From: an uncultured Candidatus Berkelbacteria bacterium
Lineage (GTDB): Bacteria; Patescibacteriota; UBA1384; 2-12-FULL-50-11
NCBI GenBank assembly: GCA_903839975.1
Contig: CAIMEH010000023.1
Location: 1 to 42,717 of the forward strand
Reading direction: 5' to 3'
DNA length: 42,717 nt
Positions within the stretch are counted from its first letter, which is position 1. Every line of letters begins with the position of its first letter. The notes under the pieces are model-generated. The model searched no databases, was not told where the DNA came from, and saw only the letters and a list, made by a program, of their open reading frames with translations. This document shows positions 38,222 through 42,717 of this stretch, piece by piece. The position numbers and the translations under genes are program-made.

Positions 38222-38827
38222 GTGCTTTTTACATCACTGGTATTTGGAATACTCTGCAATAGTGGCACTTTTGCCACCCCGACCGCTTCCAGACACCCGG
38301 TTAAGGTTGTGAGGAAGCATAAGAAAATCGTCATCGATTCGCATCGGACAGCGCTCCATTCTGGTCCGAAACCACCAACTATTTATCCCAAGAAGACCTT
38401 TTGGCTCTTTGTTTGGAAAGGCAAGAATAAAGTTTTTCTATTCAGGGGTTCGAAGCCGCTTAAGGCTTACTGGGTATCCGTTGGAATATCAATTTTCCAC
38501 CCAACTCCAATTGGTTGGTTTTCGGTGAAAGAGATCGACTGGTGGTGCGACTGGAATCCGTCGTATCAAACACGGATGAAGCTGGCGAAGGTACAAAAAG
38601 GCTTTCCGATGTCTGGGGCGATTCCTGGTGGGAGTCGGTTCAATGCCCTAGGTGCTGGTAAACTAGTTCTTAACGATAAGGGCTGGTTCCTCTGTCACGG
38701 AAACAATAACCCAAACATTATTGGATCAGAGCAGACGCTGGGTTGTGTGGAGTTCGGCAATGCCGATATTGCCGAGATTGTGGCCAAAGGAATTCATGTC
38801 GGTTCGAAAGTCTTTGTTAGAGATTAA
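38222..38827 (+). CDS. L,D-transpeptidase (YkuD-like) exported protein
   Basis: FLCHGNNNPNIIGSEQTLGCVEFGNADI; N-terminal hydrophobic segment. Confidence 0.75.
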   Translation: MLFTSLVFGILCNSGTFATPTASRHPVKVVRKHKKIVIDSHRTALHSGPKPPTIYPKKTFWLFVWKGKNKVFLFRGSKPLKAYWVSVGISIFHPTPIGWFSVKEIDWWCDWNPSYQTRMKLAKVQKGFPMSGAIPGGSRFNALGAGKLVLNDKGWFLCHGNNNPNIIGSEQTLGCVEFGNADIAEIVAKGIHVGSKVFVRD

Positions 38828-38831
38828 ACAT

Positions 38832-38856
38832 TGCCCGGTGGTTTTACCACCGGGCA
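38832..38856 (+). terminator. Terminator
   Basis: tgcccggtgg...ccaccgggca then tatcttta. Confidence 0.7.
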
Positions 38857-38934
38857 TATCTTTATTGCAAGAAAGGTGAATACCACGTGCTCCGCCCGTG
38901 GGTATCGATATAAAGGGGCCGTAAGCATCATTGC

Positions 38935-39405
38935 TTACGGCCGATCTTTGCGAATGGTGCGAAAATTCATCGCATCAAGGATAGTTTCTATGCGGCAAGG
39001 ACTGTTCCGGTAGAACCAATTAAGAAACTTCTCGGCGTGCCGGATAACTCTTTGGTTTCTTTTTCGGAGCTTGTTTCGGATTTTTTTATCTCCGATTCGC
39101 TCGTAACATTCTTCCAATGTCATCGCCCGTTTAAGTATTCTTTCGACATGTTCTTCAAGATAAACCTGCCCGTACCTTGAAAGGTTGCTCATGCATGCAA
39201 GTAACTCCTTCTTGTTGTAGAACAATAGCTCGGTAATTATCTCCGACACATCATCTTGTTTAGAGATGATAGATAGCTGCTCTATGGTCGTAAGCCGAGC
39301 TTGTAGTAGTTGGTCGCCAAGTATGGCTTCGTCGAAAAGTCTGGTTGTGGGTATTCTTATCGAGCGAATCCGCTCAATAAACTTACCTTTTTCTTTAAAG
39401 AGCAT
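38935..39405 (-). CDS. Hypothetical protein
   Basis: 156 aa, charged helical; hairpin ggccgtaagca/tgcttacggcc overlaps its stop. Confidence 0.6.
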   Translation of the reverse strand: MLFKEKGKFIERIRSIRIPTTRLFDEAILGDQLLQARLTTIEQLSIISKQDDVSEIITELLFYNKKELLACMSNLSRYGQVYLEEHVERILKRAMTLEECYERIGDKKIRNKLRKRNQRVIRHAEKFLNWFYRNSPCRIETILDAMNFRTIRKDRP

Positions 39406-39466
39406 AATTCGCCTCCGTTATTGAGAATTATATAACAAAAGAGTTCGAATGTCAGTGACTAAACAA

Positions 39467-40318
39467 CTAATTCTGGCACTTAGGGCAATAAGCAGATGTT
39501 CGGGCGGCAATCTTTTTCGATTCGATTGGCGTGCCACAGACTTTGCAGGGTTGTTTGGCGCGGCCGTATACATTGGCGACGACCAAATATGTTCCCATAC
39601 TGCCGTCACTTTTTCGATAATCTTTAGCGCTGGTGCCGCCGTGCTTCAAAGATAAATTCAAAACTTTTGGGATATTTTTATAAATTTCAGTAATCTCTTT
39701 ATCTGAAAGACTGGCAATTTTGCGATCGGGGAGTACTTTGGCTAGGAAAAGTACTTCATCGGAGTATATATTACCGAGTCCGGCGATTATTGTTTGGTCG
39801 AGCAGAGCCTGTTTAATGGTTGTTTTTGGTCGGCGATTGAGGGCTTTTTTAAAGTATTCCAAAGTAAACTCTGGCCAATCGTACTCCGGGCCAAACTTCT
39901 CAACGTGTGGCTTAATCTCTTCTTCGGAATCGATTACCTTAATCCAACCGAATTTTCGTAGATCATTATAATATAGTGTGCCGTGATCGAACTCGATAAT
40001 CACGTGACTGTGTTTGTGCGGGAGATCGAGCGAGTAGTTCTTGTCTGGATGACCGCCGACAATGTAGTGCTTGCCTTCTTTAGGGATGAAAATTAACTGG
40101 CCGGTCATTTTTAGGTGAATGAGCAAGAACTGCTTGGATAATTTCCAGACCATAATTTTGGCTCGGCGTTCAATCTCCAGAACGGTTTGGCCAACTAGTC
40201 TCTCGCTATCTCCGATGAAAAGTTTCGGGGCGCGAACTTCGACAGATAAAATTTTGTGGCCGACCAAAGATTCTTTCAGGCCCCGGCGAATTGTTTCAAC
40301 TTCTGGTAACTCAGGCAT
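39467..40318 (-). CDS. mutM: Formamidopyrimidine-DNA glycosylase
   Basis: MPELPEVETIRRGL; IHLKMTGQL; C-terminal zinc finger CKVCGTPIESKKIAARTSAYCPKCQ. Confidence 0.96.
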   Translation of the reverse strand: MPELPEVETIRRGLKESLVGHKILSVEVRAPKLFIGDSERLVGQTVLEIERRAKIMVWKLSKQFLLIHLKMTGQLIFIPKEGKHYIVGGHPDKNYSLDLPHKHSHVIIEFDHGTLYYNDLRKFGWIKVIDSEEEIKPHVEKFGPEYDWPEFTLEYFKKALNRRPKTTIKQALLDQTIIAGLGNIYSDEVLFLAKVLPDRKIASLSDKEITEIYKNIPKVLNLSLKHGGTSAKDYRKSDGSMGTYLVVANVYGRAKQPCKVCGTPIESKKIAARTSAYCPKCQN

Positions 40319-40356
40319 TTGTTAGATACTGCCAGAAAAAATAGGGTAAAAAAAGA

Positions 40357-40386
40357 GCGGCGGGTCCCCGATTGGGGATTCGCCGC
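40357..40386 (-). terminator. Terminator of lipoprotein gene 40415-40963
   Basis: gcggcgggtccccgattggggattcgccgc followed on minus strand by a T run. Confidence 0.85.
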
Positions 40387-40414
40387 ATGAACAAACTAGT
40401 TTCCAATCTACGGA

Positions 40415-40963
40415 CTACTTCTTTGTAGCGGCTAGATGCTCTGTGTAGGCATCGATAGCTTGCTTAACGAGATTTGGGTTGGCATTTGCCGTGGTCGCTC
40501 GACCATCATGTCCGCAAATCATCCATTGCCCGTTGACCTTATGAAAGTACTCGTATCCGGAGATGTCCCTATAGGTTCCATCAGTATAGTTGCATCTTAG
40601 ACTTGTGGTAATCGTTGACCATTGATAGTCGGATGTGAAGGCATAGGCACTAGTGTCGTAGTTGGTAACTGTAAATCTAGCAACTTTAACCCAAGCGGCT
40701 ATCCAATCGTAGGTCAAGGTTCCATCCAGATAGTCCATGGAGACATACTGCATTGCACCATCGACATTTCCCTTCCCGGCGTTTACCCAGTAATTGTAGT
40801 AACGAGTGTTGATCTGTTCCTCGTTTGTTAGACCTCCGTTAACACTTCCTCCACCGCCGCAACCAGACAGAACGATAGCGGACATTGCCGCCATGACTAC
40901 GAAATTTTTAAAGTTAAGTTTCAACGTAACCCTCCGTCCATCTTCGCAATGGAACATATGCAT
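40415..40963 (-). CDS. Predicted lipoprotein
   Basis: N-terminal hydrophobic segment with lipobox IVLSGCGGGG. Confidence 0.75.
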   Translation of the reverse strand: MHMFHCEDGRRVTLKLNFKNFVVMAAMSAIVLSGCGGGGSVNGGLTNEEQINTRYYNYWVNAGKGNVDGAMQYVSMDYLDGTLTYDWIAAWVKVARFTVTNYDTSAYAFTSDYQWSTITTSLRCNYTDGTYRDISGYEYFHKVNGQWMICGHDGRATTANANPNLVKQAIDAYTEHLAATKK

Positions 40964-41021
40964 TTTACAGCAATATCACAGTTTTGTGAATACTCTGAGG
41001 GCTTTTTTTAGAAAAGAAAAA

Positions 41022-41051
41022 GCGGCGGCTCCCCGATTGGGGATCCGCCGC
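41022..41051 (-). terminator. Terminator of lipoprotein gene 41059-41565
   Basis: gcggcggctccccgattggggatccgccgc followed on minus strand by tttttcttttc. Confidence 0.85.
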
Positions 41052-41058
41052 GTGTGCG

Positions 41059-41565
41059 TTATTTCGGTTGTGAAGCCATATCGTCCCACCACTGCAGGAC
41101 GTAGTCACTTGATGAATCTACTGCCGAGTAGATCTTTCCGTTGACGACATTAACACCGGCACCTCGGCTGGCTTCGTAGGCAACCTTTCCTTGATAGAAA
41201 ACGCTGCCGATTGTTATGCCGATTTGCCCATCGTCCGAGACATGTCCAGTGACTTTGATGCCTGCGGGCAAGTCGGTGGGTGGCGGAGGCGTAACAGACT
41301 CAGTGGTCGTACCGGTAATTTCACCGAACTTATCGATATTCATCGACATCGTACCGTAGGCCACCTGATTCCTCATGATCTCGGCATGGTGGTTCCCTTC
41401 GAAAAGGGAGCGAGTTTCGACTCCGCCGCCGGAACAGCCGGCGAGCAAGACGAGGGCAGCTAGGGCTGCTGCGATGACGAAATAGTTGATTCGATTTTTC
41501 ATGTTCGTTTCCACCCTCCAATTTGGTGTTGCGGCAACTATACCTGTTATAAGGGTAAAAGTCAA
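41059..41565 (-). CDS. Predicted lipoprotein
   Basis: Lipobox VLLAGCSGGG; start may be internal Met (MKNRINYFVIAAALAALVLLAGC). Confidence 0.75.
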   Translation of the reverse strand: MTFTLITGIVAATPNWRVETNMKNRINYFVIAAALAALVLLAGCSGGGVETRSLFEGNHHAEIMRNQVAYGTMSMNIDKFGEITGTTTESVTPPPPTDLPAGIKVTGHVSDDGQIGITIGSVFYQGKVAYEASRGAGVNVVNGKIYSAVDSSSDYVLQWWDDMASQPK

Positions 41566-41605
41566 GGGATTTGACCCATATTTCTAATTAACGTAGTAAT
41601 AAGTT

Positions 41606-42043
41606 ATGGAAGTTGAAATAAGCAAAAATCACCCTGATGCGAGGTTGCCAGAGTATAAGACTGAAGGGGCTGCCTGTTTCGATATCGAGGCTCTCGAGGA
41701 GACTGTTGTAGCTTCTGGCGAGATTGCTGACCTGAGAACTGGTTTGATTTTTCAGATTCCCCGAGAACATGTTTTAATACTCCAACCGAGGTCAAGTTCG
41801 CCAAAATTGGGCTATACCATGCCTCATTCGGTGGGAATTATCGATTCCGACTACTGCGGTCCAGAAGATGAGCTATTTATCAGAATTAAGAACGTAATCG
41901 ATAAGCCGATAACAATCGAAAAATATCAAAGAATCGTTCAGGGCTATATTGCGCCGCTGCCAAGAATCGTTTGGAAAGAGAAGTCACATAAAAGTTTAAA
42001 AACAAAAACTCGCGGTGGTTTCGGCTCCACGGGCAAACATTAA
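41606..42043 (+). CDS. dut: dUTP diphosphatase
   Basis: RSSSPKLGYTMPHSVGIIDSDYCGPEDEL; C-terminal RGGFGSTGKH. Confidence 0.92.
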   Translation: MEVEISKNHPDARLPEYKTEGAACFDIEALEETVVASGEIADLRTGLIFQIPREHVLILQPRSSSPKLGYTMPHSVGIIDSDYCGPEDELFIRIKNVIDKPITIEKYQRIVQGYIAPLPRIVWKEKSHKSLKTKTRGGFGSTGKH

Positions 42044-42047
42044 TCTG

Positions 42048-42076
42048 TTGACACCACTTTTTAATCAGGGTAAAAT
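42048..42076 (+). promoter_or_regulatory. Strong promoter upstream of 23S rRNA
   Basis: TTGACA-17 nt-TAAAAT. Confidence 0.75.
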
Positions 42077-42148
42077 CGGAGAGTACATGTTAAGGAAAAC
42101 ACAAGGAGGAGCCGGTTAAACGCAGCGGATTTTTCATCCGACGTTGTA

Positions 42149-42170
42149 GCCGCCTCTAGGCGGTTTTTTA
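42149..42170 (+). terminator. Terminator-like hairpin in the 23S leader
   Basis: gccgcctctaggcggttttttaatt. Confidence 0.7.
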
Positions 42171-42416
42171 ATTAGCAGGGCGCGCTTGTAAACGAGCCCC
42201 TAGTGCGAAATCTTAACAACTCGTTCCAAGCTGAAGTTGAAGATATTTCAACTAAAGCAAAAGTCCTAACACTTAAGATAAGAAGGGTGAAAAACCCCCG
42301 TCTATCAGTCGCACTCCCAAGTGCGGCAAGTGTTAGGCACAAGTAAACTGCCGTATAAATTTTGTGATTTTTGGTCTCTGACCAAAAAAATTCATCATTG
42401 AGATGAATTATTATAC

Positions 42417-42717
42417 GGTTGTAAGTAATTCACAAAAGTGCACACAGAGGATGTCTTGGCAGATATGGCTGATGAAGGACGTAGTAGTCTGCGATAAGCT
42501 TCGGGGAGCTGACAAACGAGCTTTGATCCGGAGATTTCCGAATGGGGAAACCCACGACGATGAAGTCGTCGTACTCCATTGCTGTAATGCAATCGAGAGG
42601 GAACCCGCTGAACTGAAACATCTTAGTAAGCGGAGGAAAAGAAAACAGTAGTGATTCCCTTAGTAGTGGCGAGCGAAAAGGGAACAGCCTAAACTTTCTC
42701 AGTAACCAGATTCTGGG
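42417..42717 (+). rRNA. rrl: 23S ribosomal RNA, 5' end (truncated by window edge)
   Basis: GTGCACACAGAGGATGTCTTGGCA...GATGAAGGACGTAGTAGTCTGCGATAAGC...GATTTCCGAATGGGGAAACCC...AACTGAAACATCT...GTAGTGGCGAGCGAAA. Confidence 0.95.

Noticed and set aside
42395-42651. ORFs at the right edge on both strands
   Set aside because: They overlap the 5' region of 23S rRNA.

Overview
The window is a dense, mostly housekeeping region of a bacterial genome. Gene content, short protein forms and an atypical 16S rRNA suggest a CPR/Patescibacteria-type organism (inference). It contains: gatA (5'-truncated)...gatB; a diversity-generating retroelement (DGR); mscS-like and htrA-like genes; prmC/prfA; rpmE-rpsB-tsf; GT4+PIG-L; frr-rseP-proS; tpiA; pgk; tig; clpP; a complete 16S rRNA; tRNA-Ile and tRNA-Ala; murB; a pyrimidine deoxynucleotide cluster (deaminase, thyA, folA, dut); an ABC transporter; mutM; and the 5' end of a 23S rRNA at the right edge. 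The standout is the DGR at about 3192-7008. Its target gene has a C-terminal variable repeat (VR, ~4983-5116). A template repeat (TR, ~5463-5596) differs from the VR only at template adenines (17 of 17 mismatches). An Avd-like accessory gene, absent from the supplied ORF track, lies on the minus strand (~5616-5966). The reverse transcriptase (5965-7008) begins across a 27-nt GA dinucleotide tract. That tract also lies between the only nearby ATG for avd and the avd reading frame. As sequenced, the RT is in frame and avd is out of frame; adding one GA unit would put avd in frame and truncate the RT. This looks like a possible reciprocal phase-variation switch on a DGR, and it needs read-level confirmation. 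Other points of interest: 16S and 23S are separated by ~14.6 kb, the 3' tail of tsf is duplicated and recoded, a TIR-bounded ~149-bp element overlaps the murB stop, a paired 3'-UTR hairpin element follows two convergent genes, and several operon-head promoters look leaderless.
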